Shown here piece by piece: positions 27,192 to 35,997 of a stretch of 64,000 nt of DNA. Location of the stretch: positions 186,001-250,000 of the forward strand of contig NZ_JACHJP010000011.1 in the NCBI RefSeq assembly GCF_014203715.1, written 5' to 3'. Source of the DNA: Streptosporangium saharense. GTDB lineage: Bacteria; Actinomycetota; Actinomycetes; Streptosporangiales; Streptosporangiaceae. Each line of letters opens with the position of its first letter. Position 1 is the first letter of the stretch. The translations under genes were made by a program, and so were the position numbers. The notes beneath the pieces were generated by a model. That model was not told where the DNA came from and searched no databases. It was given only the letters and a program-made list of their open reading frames with translations.

Positions 27192-29624
27192 GTGAGCACA
27201 CGTGTGCGCTCCGTGATCAGGGTCGAGGGTGTCGTGCAGGGGGTCGGTTTCCGTCCTTTCGTGTACGGCCTGGCGGTGCGGCTCGGCCTCGGCGGGCTGG
27301 TCGGCAACGACGAGCGCGGGGTGTTCATCGAGGTCGAGGGGGCCCCGGCCCTCGTCGCGGAGTTCACGGCGGCGCTCAGGACGAGTCCGCCGCCGCTCGC
27401 GACGGTCGAGCGGGTCAGCGCGCGGGCGGTTCCCGTGACGGGCGAGACCCGTTTCGCCATCGCGCGCAGCACCGAGGGCGGGACGCGGCGCGCGCTCGTC
27501 TCGCCGGACGTGGCCACCTGCGACGACTGCCTGCGCGAGATGGACGACCCGGCGGATCGGCGGTACGGCTACGCCTTCGTCAACTGCACCAACTGCGGTC
27601 CCCGGTTCACGATCGTGCGGGACGTGCCCTACGACAGGCCGAACACCACGATGGCGGGCTTCGCCATGTGCGCGGACTGCGCGCGGGAGTATCACGACCC
27701 GGCCGACCGGCGCTTCCACGCCCAGCCGGTGTGCTGCCCGGCCTGCGGCCCCCGGCTGCGGCTGCTCGGCCGCGACGGCGAGCCGCTGGCAGGCGATCCG
27801 GTCGAGGAGGCCGTACGGCTGCTGCGTGACGGCGGGGTGCTCGCGGTCAAGGGCCTGGGCGGCTACCACCTGGCCGCCCTCGCCTCCCGCGAGAGTGCGG
27901 TCGCGGCACTGCGCGCCAGGAAGCACCGGCAGGAGAAACCGTTCGCGGTCATGGTGGCCGACCTGGCGGGGGCACGGTCGCTGTGCGAGGTGGACGAGGT
28001 GGAGGAACGGCTGCTCACCTCAGGGGCACGTCCGATCGTGCTGCTCCACGGACGCGAGGAGGCAGCCTCCCGCGTCGCCCCCTCGGTGGCCCCGGCCGTA
28101 GCGTCCCCGGCCTCCGCGACGGCATCGACTGCATCTCAGGGGACAGCATCGTCGGGGACATCCCAGGTGGCAGCCTCGGAGACGTCCCCGTTGGCGGCCT
28201 CCACGGGAGTCTCCGGGGAGACCCCTGCGGAAGCCTCCGGTGCGTCGGAGGGTCTGTGGCTCGGGGTGATGTTGCCCTACACGCCGTTGCACCATCTGTT
28301 GCTGCGGCGTCTGGGTGAGCCCGTGGTGCTCACCAGCGGCAACGTCTCCGACGAGCCGATCGCCTACCGCGACGAGGACGCGCTGACCCGGCTGCGCGGG
28401 GTCGCCGACGCCTTTCTCGTCCACGACCGGCCGATCCACACGCGTACCGACGACTCGGTGCTGCGGGTCCTGCGGGGCCGTGAGCTGCCGCTGCGGCGTT
28501 CCCGGGGGTACGCGCCGCGCCCGCTGCCGCTCGCCCTCGGCCTGCCCAGACCCGTGCTGGCCTGCGGCGCGGAGCTGAAGCACACCTTCTGCGTGGCCAG
28601 GGGCACCCACGCGTTCGTCTCCCACCACATCGGCGACCTGGAGAACTACGAGACGTTCCGCTCGTTCACCGAGGGGGTCGAGCACTTCCTGCGGCTGTTC
28701 GACGTCGTCCCCGAGGTGGTCGCCCACGACCTCCACCCGGAGTACATGTCGACGAAATACGCGCTCGCCCTCGAAGGGGCCGACCTGGTCGGGGTGCAGC
28801 ACCACCACGCGCACATCGCCTCGTGCCTGGCCGACAACGGGGTCACGGGGCCGGTGATCGGGGTGGCCTTCGACGGTCTCGGCTACGGCCCGGACGCGAC
28901 GCTGTGGGGCGGGGAGTTCCTGGTCGCCGACCTGGTCTCCTTCGAGCGGGCGGGCCACCTGGCCACGGTGCCGATGCCCGGCGGGGCCGCGGCGGTCAGG
29001 CAGCCGTGGCGGATGGCCGCGGCCTGTCTCGACGTGGCGTACGGCGGTGCCGTACCCGACGATCTGGATGTCGTACGGCGCAACGCCGAATCGTGGGACG
29101 GTGTCCTGGCGCTCGGCAGGCGCGGGGTGAACGCCCCCCTCACATCGAGCGCGGGCAGGCTGTTCGACGCGGTGGCCTCCGTCGCGGGGGTGCGGGACGT
29201 GATCGGCTACGAGGGACAGGCCGCGATCGAGTGGGAGCAGCTCGCCGACCCCGTGGAGAAGGGGCACTACGGCCATCGCCTGACTGGTTCCTCCCCCTTC
29301 GTCGTCCACGGCGCCGACCTGGTCGCGGCGATCGCCGAGGACGTGCGGGCGGGCACGGAGACCGGGACGGTCTCGGCCAGGTTCCACACCACGGTCGCGC
29401 GGATCGTCGCGGAGGGCTGCGCCCGGGTCAGGGAGACGAGTGGCCTCTCGACGGTGGCGCTCTCCGGGGGCGTGTTCCAGAACGCGCTGCTGCTCGTACG
29501 GGCCGCCGCCCTCCTTGAGGAGGACGGCTTCCACGTGCTGACACACGGGCAGGTGCCACCGAACGACGGCGGCATCAGCCTCGGCCAGGCCGCCGTCGCG
29601 GCGGCCCGCGACAACCACCGCTGA
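27192..29624 (+). CDS. hypF: [NiFe] hydrogenase maturation carbamoyltransferase HypF
   Basis: This 810-residue protein makes the thiocarbamate on HypE that becomes the cyanide ligands of the NiFe site. Domains in order: acylphosphatase (VEGVVQGVGFRPFVYG, about 10-95), two zinc fingers (CDDCLREM, CTNCGPRF, CADCAREY, CPACGPR), a YrdC-like domain (about 200-430), and a Kae1/carbamoyltransferase domain (QHHHAHIASCLADN, GGVFQNALL). An Ala/Ser/Thr-rich insertion of about 55 residues (about 293-352) interrupts the YrdC-like part and is unusual. The GTG at 27192 is chosen; an in-frame ATG at 27171 is possible. It faces the rest of the hyp genes. Confidence 0.95.
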   Translation: MSTRVRSVIRVEGVVQGVGFRPFVYGLAVRLGLGGLVGNDERGVFIEVEGAPALVAEFTAALRTSPPPLATVERVSARAVPVTGETRFAIARSTEGGTRRALVSPDVATCDDCLREMDDPADRRYGYAFVNCTNCGPRFTIVRDVPYDRPNTTMAGFAMCADCAREYHDPADRRFHAQPVCCPACGPRLRLLGRDGEPLAGDPVEEAVRLLRDGGVLAVKGLGGYHLAALASRESAVAALRARKHRQEKPFAVMVADLAGARSLCEVDEVEERLLTSGARPIVLLHGREEAASRVAPSVAPAVASPASATASTASQGTASSGTSQVAASETSPLAASTGVSGETPAEASGASEGLWLGVMLPYTPLHHLLLRRLGEPVVLTSGNVSDEPIAYRDEDALTRLRGVADAFLVHDRPIHTRTDDSVLRVLRGRELPLRRSRGYAPRPLPLALGLPRPVLACGAELKHTFCVARGTHAFVSHHIGDLENYETFRSFTEGVEHFLRLFDVVPEVVAHDLHPEYMSTKYALALEGADLVGVQHHHAHIASCLADNGVTGPVIGVAFDGLGYGPDATLWGGEFLVADLVSFERAGHLATVPMPGGAAAVRQPWRMAAACLDVAYGGAVPDDLDVVRRNAESWDGVLALGRRGVNAPLTSSAGRLFDAVASVAGVRDVIGYEGQAAIEWEQLADPVEKGHYGHRLTGSSPFVVHGADLVAAIAEDVRAGTETGTVSARFHTTVARIVAEGCARVRETSGLSTVALSGGVFQNALLLVRAAALLEEDGFHVLTHGQVPPNDGGISLGQAAVAAARDNHR

Positions 29625-29644
29625 CCCGCACGCCCACGCCCAGC

Positions 29645-29822
29645 AGCACCCGGACACCCACGGCCGGCGGCGGGCAGCAGACGCGCGGCAGAGGGTTCCC
29701 ACCAGCGGAACACTGACCCGACCACCACGCCCGGCAAGCCCCCGGACACCCACGACCGACAGCACCTGGGCGCCCACGGCCAACGGCGGGTCAGCAGATG
29801 CGCGGCAGCGGGTCTCCCACCA
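29645..29822. repeat. Direct duplication of the hypE 3' end
   Basis: Bases 29645-29705 closely match 29761-29822, a shift of about 116 bp. The right copy carries the true hypE stop and last codons; the left copy lies in the hypF-hypE gap. A shorter third match (CCCGGACACCCACG) occurs near 29740. Read on minus, the left copy still encodes LVGTLCRA, comparable to the HypE ending LVGDPLPRIC. It is a remnant of local duplication and probably not functional. Confidence 0.65.
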
Positions 29823-30936
29823 GGAGGTCCACGATGCGGGTGCCGCCGAAGCCGGTCTTCAGCAGTACCAGGCCCGGTGGGTCCTCCCCGATGCGGCCGA
29901 CGAGCGCGGCCCCCTCGCCGAGCGGGTGTGCCCGCAGGGCCGCCAGTGCCGTGTCCACGACCGCGCCGTCCACCACGGCCACCAGGCGTCCCTCGCAGGC
30001 CACGTAGAGCGGGTCGATGCCGAGCAGTTCACACGCCCCGCGTACGGCCTGCCGTACCGGAACGGCGTCCTCCTCGACGACCACGGCGACGCCGGAGGCC
30101 CGCGCGATCTCGTTCAGGATCGTGGCGACCCCGCCCCTTGTCGCGTCGCGCATGCAGCGCACGGCCTCAGGGCAGGCGTCCAGGAGCGCGGCGACCAGGC
30201 CGTTCAGCGGCGCCGTGTCCGAGATCAGGTCGGCCTCGATGTCCAGTTCGCCCCGGGCGAGCATGATCGTGACGCCGTGCTCGCCGATCGGCCCGGAGAC
30301 GATGACGGCGTCGCCGGGACGCGCGCCCGCCACCCCGAGGGCGCCGGGCCGTTCGATCAGCCCGACACCGGCCGTGTTGACGTAGCACCCGTCGGCCTTG
30401 CCGCGCTGCACCACCTTGGTGTCGCCGGTGACGATCTGCACCCCGGCCACCTCCGCCGCGACGGCCATCGACGCGACGACGCGCCTGAGGTCGCCGACCG
30501 GGAACCCCTCCTCCAGGATGAAACCTGCCGAGAGGTACAGCGGCCTGGCGCCGCACACCGCCAGGTCGTTGACGGTCCCGTTGACCGCGAGGTCCCCGAT
30601 GTTCCCGCCGGGGAAGAACAGCGGCGAGACCACGTAGGAGTCGGTGGTCAGGGCCAGGCGCTCGGTGCCCGCGCCGAACACGGCGCCGTCCTCAAGGGGT
30701 TCGAGCAGCGGGTTGCGGAACGACTCAAGGAAGATCGCCTCGATCAGGGACTGGGTGGCCTTGCCGCCCGCCCCGTGGGCCATGGTGACGTACTCCTCCC
30801 GCACCGTGGCCCTGCGGCGGCGTGCCCTGTCGATGCGTTCGAGAACCTGCTCCTCGCGGCCCGGCCGTACGGCATGGCTCTCGTGCTCGCGGACCAGGGC
30901 CTCCGCCCAGCTCGCTGTCCCGTCTGCACCGGTCAC
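29791..30936 (-). CDS. hypE: Hydrogenase maturation factor HypE
   Basis: This 381-residue PurM-like ATPase accepts the carbamoyl group from HypF on its C-terminal Cys and dehydrates it to a thiocyanate. The family core starts at MAHGAGGKATQSLIE (about residue 51); before it is an extra charged N-terminal region of about 50 residues. The essential C-terminal PRIC is present. The GTG start overlaps the hypD stop (GTGA). Last gene of the hydrogenase operon. Confidence 0.95.
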   Translation of the reverse strand: MTGADGTASWAEALVREHESHAVRPGREEQVLERIDRARRRRATVREEYVTMAHGAGGKATQSLIEAIFLESFRNPLLEPLEDGAVFGAGTERLALTTDSYVVSPLFFPGGNIGDLAVNGTVNDLAVCGARPLYLSAGFILEEGFPVGDLRRVVASMAVAAEVAGVQIVTGDTKVVQRGKADGCYVNTAGVGLIERPGALGVAGARPGDAVIVSGPIGEHGVTIMLARGELDIEADLISDTAPLNGLVAALLDACPEAVRCMRDATRGGVATILNEIARASGVAVVVEEDAVPVRQAVRGACELLGIDPLYVACEGRLVAVVDGAVVDTALAALRAHPLGEGAALVGRIGEDPPGLVLLKTGFGGTRIVDLLVGDPLPRIC

Positions 30937-32057
30937 CGGGTCGCCTCCCTGACGCGCTCCCTGGAGAAGCGGCCGAAGTTGTAGTAGGCCGCGCAGGCGC
31001 CCTCCGAGGAGACCATGCAGGTGCCGATCGGGGTCTCCGGGGTGCAGGCGGTGCCGAACACCTTGCACTCCCACGGTTTGAGCACGCCCTTGAGCACCTC
31101 GCCGCACTGGCACGCCTTGGGGTCGGCCACCCGGACGCCGGGGATGTCGAAGATGCGTTCCGCGTCGTGGACGGCATAGCGTTCCCGCATGCCGAGCGCG
31201 GAGTGGGAGATGAAGCCCAGGCCGCGCCACTCGAAGTAGGGCCGCAGCTTCATCACCTGGTTGACGGCGGTCAGCGCCCTGGGGTTGCCCTCCCACGGCA
31301 CGACGCGGGCGTACTGGTTCTCCACCTCGGAGCGCCCCTCGGCCAGTTGCCGCAGCAGCATGTAGATCGACTGCAGGATGTCCAGCGGCTCGAACCCCGC
31401 GACGACGAGCGGTTTGCGGTAGTCACGGGCGATGAAGGCGTACGGCCCGCAGCCGATGACCGTCGAGACGTGCCCGGGGCCGATGAAGCCGTCGAGGCGC
31501 AGGTCCGGGGAGTCCAGGATGGCCTTGATCGCCGGGATGATCGTCACGTGGTTGCAGAAGACGGAGAAGTTGGTGATCTTCTCGGCCTCGGCGCGCAGGA
31601 CCGTCATGGCGGTCGAGGGAGCCGTGGTCTCGAAGCCGATCGCCATGAAGACGACACGTCTGTCCGGGTTCTGCCGGGCGATCTTGAGGGCGTCCAGCGG
31701 CGAGTAGACCATGCGGATCTCGGCGCCCTGGGCCATGGAGTCGAAGAAGGAGCCCCGCCCGCCGGGGACCCGCATCATGTCGCCGAAGGAGGTCATGATC
31801 ACGTCTGGCCGCTCGGCGATGTGGATGGCGTCGTCAACCCGTCCCATCGGGATGACGCAGACCGGGCAGCCGGGGCCGTGCACCAGGGTGATGTTCTCCG
31901 GCAGGTAGTCCTCAAGCCCGTGCTTGTAGATGGTGTGGGTATGGCCGCCACAAACTTCCATGAACTTGTACTGACGGCCCGGCTCACACAGGCTCGCGAT
32001 CTTCGCGGAGAGGGCACGTGCCTTCTCCGCGTCGCGGTACTCGTCAACGAACCGCAT
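30933..32057 (-). CDS. hypD: Hydrogenase formation protein HypD
   Basis: This 374-residue iron-sulfur protein is the scaffold with HypC on which Fe(CN)2CO is assembled. Conserved motifs are FMEVCGGHTHTIYKHGL, GPGCPVCV, GFETTAP and the cluster-binding cysteines in CQCGEVLKG and near the C-terminus (GTACTPETPIGTC). The ATG at 32057 matches the family start (MRFVDEYRD). It overlaps hypC by 14 bp and hypE by 4 bp. Confidence 0.97.
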   Translation of the reverse strand: MRFVDEYRDAEKARALSAKIASLCEPGRQYKFMEVCGGHTHTIYKHGLEDYLPENITLVHGPGCPVCVIPMGRVDDAIHIAERPDVIMTSFGDMMRVPGGRGSFFDSMAQGAEIRMVYSPLDALKIARQNPDRRVVFMAIGFETTAPSTAMTVLRAEAEKITNFSVFCNHVTIIPAIKAILDSPDLRLDGFIGPGHVSTVIGCGPYAFIARDYRKPLVVAGFEPLDILQSIYMLLRQLAEGRSEVENQYARVVPWEGNPRALTAVNQVMKLRPYFEWRGLGFISHSALGMRERYAVHDAERIFDIPGVRVADPKACQCGEVLKGVLKPWECKVFGTACTPETPIGTCMVSSEGACAAYYNFGRFSRERVREATR

Positions 32058-32349
32058 CCGCCTCACCCCATCCGGACGCGTCGAGTGACGACTCCTTGAG
32101 CGCGGCGATCTCGTCGTCGTAGGCCTGGCCGATGCCCTCAAGGAACTCCATCGCGGCCTTCGCCTCCTCCTCGTCGATCTTGGAGAGGGCGAAGCCGACG
32201 TGGATGAGAATCCAGTCCCCCGGCTTGAGATCCTCGTTTTCGAGAAGGCCGACGTTGATCGCCCGCCGTACCCCGCTCACGTCGACCCTCGCGAGGTCAG
32301 CGTGATCCGTCAGGATCTCCACGATCTCCCCCGGAATCCCCAGACACAT
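32044..32349 (-). CDS. hypC: Hydrogenase assembly chaperone HypC
   Basis: This 101-residue chaperone carries the diagnostic N-terminal MCLGIPG with Cys2, which binds iron, and the PGDWILIHVGFALSKID segment. It hands the Fe(CN)2CO unit to the large subunit. Its 5' end overlaps the 3' end of hypA by 53 bp in a different frame, a long but plausible overlap because both proteins are intact. A second HypC-like gene lies at the other end of the operon. Confidence 0.96.
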   Translation of the reverse strand: MCLGIPGEIVEILTDHADLARVDVSGVRRAINVGLLENEDLKPGDWILIHVGFALSKIDEEEAKAAMEFLEGIGQAYDDEIAALKESSLDASGWGEADAVR

Positions 32350-32692
32350 GGCTCACCACCTCCTCGAACTCGATGGATTCGAGGGTCAGCTCGTCGCCGC
32401 CCGACAGGTCGACGTCGGTGCTCGCGCAGCCGCCGCACACGGCGAGCGCGTCGTAGGTCTCCTCGTCCCCGCCGCACGTACGGCAGGTGAGCCTGGCGGG
32501 TATCACGACCAGGTCCGTCGCGGCGCCCTCCGCCACGCTGCCCGGCGCGACCATCGTGAACGCCTGCTCGAACGCGGGACCGGTGATGCGCAGCATCGTC
32601 CCGGCCCGCACGCGCAGACGTGCCACCTTGCGCCCCTGTGCCCTGCGCTCGACCGCGTCGAGCACCGCCTCGGCTATTCCGAACTCATGCAT
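32297..32692 (-). CDS. hypA: Hydrogenase nickel-insertion protein HypA
   Basis: This 131-residue nickel metallochaperone starts MHEFGIAEAVLD, with the nickel-binding His2, and has a zinc site with CRTCG and CGGCAS. The C-terminus runs past the usual family length with a Gly/Asp-rich tail (SGDSGGDRGDPDG) that overlaps hypC. HypA normally works with the GTPase HypB, but no hypB is present in this window. Confidence 0.95.
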   Translation of the reverse strand: MHEFGIAEAVLDAVERRAQGRKVARLRVRAGTMLRITGPAFEQAFTMVAPGSVAEGAATDLVVIPARLTCRTCGGDEETYDALAVCGGCASTDVDLSGGDELTLESIEFEEVVSHVSGDSGGDRGDPDGSR

Positions 32693-32726
32693 GGCCGTAC
32701 CGCCTTTCCTGGGTGGCCCTCACGGG

Positions 32727-32831
32727 TCACATCTCCCTCATCCGCTTGTAGCGGAGGATGTCGGGTATCGAGGCGACGACCACCACCGCCAGACCCGCGG
32801 CGGCCGCCACGAGCAGCACTTTTCCGATCAT
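32727..32831 (-). CDS. 34-residue single-pass membrane protein (DUF6893-like)
   Basis: The ATG at 32831 overlaps the protease stop (ATGA). The product has one hydrophobic segment (VLLVAAAAGLAVVVVASI, about residues 5-22) and a basic tail (RYKRMREM). Size and pattern fit the DUF6893 small proteins of actinobacteria. Position inside the hydrogenase operon between the protease and hypA suggests a link to it, perhaps membrane contact, but function is unknown. Confidence 0.75.
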   Translation of the reverse strand: MIGKVLLVAAAAGLAVVVVASIPDILRYKRMREM

Positions 32832-33340
32832 GACCTTCCCCTCTCCGTACTTCCGATGGCCGCGACCTGTTCCGCGACCAGCTCCCGGACCAGACCCACG
32901 GCCACGGGGACCGCGTCGGCGACCGGTTGACTGAGGCCCATGCCGGGCGAGGTGTCGGCGGGCTCGCAGCCGACGAGCAGCACGCGTTCGGTGCTGACGC
33001 CGAGCGGGCCGAACAGTGCGAACACCGCGTCCGGGGTCATGCTGTGGGAGTCGCCGAGCGCTCCCATGAGGAGCGGCGCCTGGTCCGGCGTGCCCCGTTC
33101 GATGCCGGGCTCGATGACCGACAGCGTCCCCGGGCTCTCTCCCCTGGGAACGGCGTCGATGAGGATCAGGCTGTCGTAGCCCGCCAGCAGCTCGTAGGCG
33201 AGGTGGACGCCGCGGATGCCGAAGTCGGCGACCACGGCTCCCTCCGGTGGCCCCTCCGCGTCGAGGAGCCTGACGACCTCGACACCGAACCCGTCGTCGC
33301 CGAAGAAGACGTTCCCCACGCCCGCCACCAGGATTCTCAT
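32828..33340 (-). CDS. [NiFe] hydrogenase maturation protease
   Basis: This 170-residue HycI/HupD-family endopeptidase trims the C-terminal peptide of the large subunit after nickel insertion. It has VAGVGNVFFGDDGFG with the metal-sensing Asp, LIDAVPRG, and HSMTPDAVF for the His ligand. The target here should be the 20-residue tail of the large subunit encoded upstream in the same operon. It overlaps its neighbours on both sides by 4 bp. Confidence 0.93.
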   Translation of the reverse strand: MRILVAGVGNVFFGDDGFGVEVVRLLDAEGPPEGAVVADFGIRGVHLAYELLAGYDSLILIDAVPRGESPGTLSVIEPGIERGTPDQAPLLMGALGDSHSMTPDAVFALFGPLGVSTERVLLVGCEPADTSPGMGLSQPVADAVPVAVGLVRELVAEQVAAIGSTERGRS

Positions 33341-34728
33341 CGGCCCTCCCCGTCAAGCGGCTCGACCTCGTCGGGCGAGAAGTACAGGAAGCGGCCCTGG
33401 GCGCGTTGCAGGTCGGCCCCCGGGTCGTCGTCGAGGGTCACGGCCAGGTGGTGGTCGCCGTCCACGTCGAGCAGCACGGCCTCGACCGTCGCGGCCCTTC
33501 CGACCAGGAACATGTCGTGGGCGTCGGCGCGGCGTCCGCCCGGCAGTCCTGGTGAGGCGCCCCCGCCGGGCAGCAGCCGGACCCTGCTGCCCCTGGCGAG
33601 GGTCACCCCCGCGACGACGACGCCGTCGCTCTCCGGCGACACCGAGGTGTCCGCGCCGGGGTCCCACCAGGGCACCCGCTCCTGCTCTTCCTGAGAAGGC
33701 TCGGGGCCGCAGGAGCGCAGATATCGGATGGCGCCGTGCAGCCGTTCGAGTATCTCGCCCGGCATGTCCTCGGTCCGTTCGACGATGCGGGCGGCGCGCG
33801 GGTCGGTGGCCCTGGCCTCCCGCTTCTCCTCCTCGGTCAGCGTCAGCGTCCTGAGGCTGAGGATCTCGTCGATCTCGGTGGCGTCGAAGAGGTCGCCGGG
33901 GCTCTCCGGCGCGATGGCCGGGTGGTCGTACAGGATGATCGGCGCCGAGAGCACGGCGTCCCGCCGTTCCGGGTCGCCGACGAGCACCGGCCAGGTGTGC
34001 AGGTTCCGGCAGGCGCGCGCCGCCTCGCCCGCCCACTCCGGCGGGTCGAACAGGGACAGGAACTCCCCGCCCGCGACCGCGAGCAGCGTGTGCGCGGCGA
34101 TCGGCGACCTGCGCAGCGCGTCGTCGCGCCCCGCCCCCGGCCCCGGCTCCCAGCCGCAGACGTTCTCGACCCGCACCCGCAACCTCACCATCTCGTACGG
34201 CCCGGCCAGCCGTTCGGCGCCGATCCGCACCGTCGCCTCGACCGGCAGGTGCTCGCGCACGACCCGGCCGACGATCTGTCCCGACGGCGTCAGGAGCGGC
34301 TGTGCCGTACGGCCCGCGGGAAAGCCCGCGTCAATGGTCCGCTCGGCCGCGAGCAGTTCCGCGAGCTGCAGTACGGCCTCGCACTCGCGTTCAGCGGCCT
34401 CGTCGAAGGTCAGGTGGGTCTCCTCGCCGACCGTCAGGGAGGGGACCGGCCTGTGCTCGCCGTCGTCGTCGAGGCGTTCGACGGTCCTGGCGACGAGGTG
34501 CAGGAAGCGCAGCCTGACGTGGACCGTCGCCCCCTCCCCCGCCTGGAGGAGGCACTCGGTCTGGCAGGAGGACGGCTCGGCGGTCGCGGTGTAGGCGGGC
34601 GGCACGAGCACCCCGAACTGCCAGCGCGTCTGGTTCTTGGCGGCCGAGGCCCGGTAGGGGTAGAGCAGGTAGCCCTCGTACAGCACGGTGTCGGCGACCT
34701 GCCTCGCGGTCTCCATGGGGGTGCTCAT
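33337..34728 (-). CDS. Uncharacterised hydrogenase-operon protein (463 aa)
   Basis: I do not recognise a characterised family. The protein is soluble, acidic and lacks signal or membrane segments. Visible features are an N-terminal segment YEGYLLYPYRASAAKNQ, a run EIDEILSLRTLTLTEEEK near two-thirds of the length, a Cys in YLRSCG, and a C-terminal beta-rich part ending FLYFSPDEVEPL. It overlaps DUF6084 upstream and the protease downstream by 4 bp each. Its fixed position between the structural and hyp genes suggests a role in assembly or electron transfer; that is inference. Confidence 0.8.
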   Translation of the reverse strand: MSTPMETARQVADTVLYEGYLLYPYRASAAKNQTRWQFGVLVPPAYTATAEPSSCQTECLLQAGEGATVHVRLRFLHLVARTVERLDDDGEHRPVPSLTVGEETHLTFDEAAERECEAVLQLAELLAAERTIDAGFPAGRTAQPLLTPSGQIVGRVVREHLPVEATVRIGAERLAGPYEMVRLRVRVENVCGWEPGPGAGRDDALRRSPIAAHTLLAVAGGEFLSLFDPPEWAGEAARACRNLHTWPVLVGDPERRDAVLSAPIILYDHPAIAPESPGDLFDATEIDEILSLRTLTLTEEEKREARATDPRAARIVERTEDMPGEILERLHGAIRYLRSCGPEPSQEEQERVPWWDPGADTSVSPESDGVVVAGVTLARGSRVRLLPGGGASPGLPGGRRADAHDMFLVGRAATVEAVLLDVDGDHHLAVTLDDDPGADLQRAQGRFLYFSPDEVEPLDGEGR

Positions 34729-35366
34729 CCGGCCGCCTCCCTCGTCTGGGCGAGCAGCGCCCGCACGGTCTCGTCCCAGGTGGGCAGCGCCCTGGCCGAC
34801 TTGAAGCGGTCGAGCTCGCGCAGGGTCTCCCGATCGAGCCGCAGCCAGCCCTGGCCGGGGAAGTAGTGGTCCATCAGCTCCCGCCACACCGCCACCGGCA
34901 GCCGGTGGCGCGCCTCCCGGTCCCAGGGCACCTGCCCTGCCGACAGGCCCTGCGGGGTCCGGGTGAACACGGTGCCGCTGAACAGCAGGATCAGCGGGAT
35001 CTCGCCGTCGTCGAGAGCGGCGAAGTATCTGGCGGCGGCCACCTCAAGGTCGTAGGTGACGGGCACCGGCACGTCCACCTCGGTCACGCCGGTGAAGCCG
35101 GGCACCGTGACCGAGACGTTGGCGAACTGCAGCGCCGTGAGCGTGCTCCCCCACCGGGAGGGGTCGCCGAACAGGTCGCCGAGCAGGACGGCCTCCCGCG
35201 ACGTGTAGTGGCGGCGGCGCGGTTCGACCCGGATCTGACAGCGCAGTACGGCGGCCTGCACCCTGTTGCCCTCCGGCTCGACCAGGCGCAGCCGGAAGAC
35301 CAGCGTCGGGGAGGCCGCGAACGGGTCGGGCCGGACGTCCAGGCAGGTGAAGCCGAGTTCAGTCAC
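34725..35366 (-). CDS. DUF6084 family protein
   Basis: This 213-residue protein of unknown function begins with GTG (VTELGFTCLDVRPDPFAASP) and contains RRHYTSREAVLLGDLFG, a central beta-rich part with VTYDLEVAAARYFAALDDGE, and DHYFPGQGWLRL near the C-terminus. I assign it to DUF6084 from memory of actinobacterial hydrogenase loci. No catalytic motif is obvious. Start and stop overlap its neighbours, so it is co-translated with the hydrogenase genes. Confidence 0.75.
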   Translation of the reverse strand: MTELGFTCLDVRPDPFAASPTLVFRLRLVEPEGNRVQAAVLRCQIRVEPRRRHYTSREAVLLGDLFGDPSRWGSTLTALQFANVSVTVPGFTGVTEVDVPVPVTYDLEVAAARYFAALDDGEIPLILLFSGTVFTRTPQGLSAGQVPWDREARHRLPVAVWRELMDHYFPGQGWLRLDRETLRELDRFKSARALPTWDETVRALLAQTREAAG

Positions 35367-35997
35367 GGTCCCCTCCTGCGACTCCGACGACCCGGCCGCG
35401 TCGGCGCAGGTCCGCGAAGAAGGAGTCGATGGCCTCCCACGCCTCCCGGCCACCGTCGAAGCCCTTCCACCGGGTCCTGACCAGGCCGACCAGCTCGTAG
35501 CAGGCGTCGATCGGCACCAGGTGGCACACGAAGCCGTCCCGTCCCCGGTCCACGAGCAGCGCCTCGACATCCGGCCTGACGTCGGCGAGGGCGGGGTTGG
35601 CCGCCAGGACCCGTTCCCAGGTCTCCATCGGCAGCTCGGACTCGGTCGCCCCTCCGGGGCTCGGATAGAGGGCGACCGTACGGCCGAGCGCCGAGTTGTG
35701 GAAGAGGAACGCCATGCGCACGGGGATCTGCAGCTCCTCCCAGTCGCCCTCGGACAGGGCCAGCCGGGGCGCGTACAGGTGACGGTCCGGCACCGCGAGG
35801 AACCTGCCCATGGCCGCCCCCTCGGTGGTGAAGAGCAGGTGGCAGCCGTGGCAGGCGCACATCAGGGCGCGGCTGCCGACGTCGACCACGTGGGCGTGCC
35901 GCTCACCGATCGGCTCCGCGCACAGCTCGCAGCACCGTTCACGCGGCTTTCCCACCTCGGGAGCGGGTTCCCTGAAGCGCCGAAGGCCCGTGCTCAC
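35359..35997 (-). CDS. DUF5947 family protein, Cys-rich N-terminus
   Basis: This 212-residue protein starts at GTG 35997, overlapping the NifU-domain gene stop. The N-terminal part has two paired cysteine motifs (CCELC and CACHGC) that look like a zinc-ribbon or Fe-S site. The rest (VPDRHLYAPRL, IPVRMAFLFHNS, CYELVGLVRTRWKGFDG) matches DUF5947 proteins seen beside actinobacterial hydrogenases. A metal-binding accessory role is plausible but unproven. Confidence 0.75.
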   Translation of the reverse strand: MSTGLRRFREPAPEVGKPRERCCELCAEPIGERHAHVVDVGSRALMCACHGCHLLFTTEGAAMGRFLAVPDRHLYAPRLALSEGDWEELQIPVRMAFLFHNSALGRTVALYPSPGGATESELPMETWERVLAANPALADVRPDVEALLVDRGRDGFVCHLVPIDACYELVGLVRTRWKGFDGGREAWEAIDSFFADLRRRGRVVGVAGGDRD

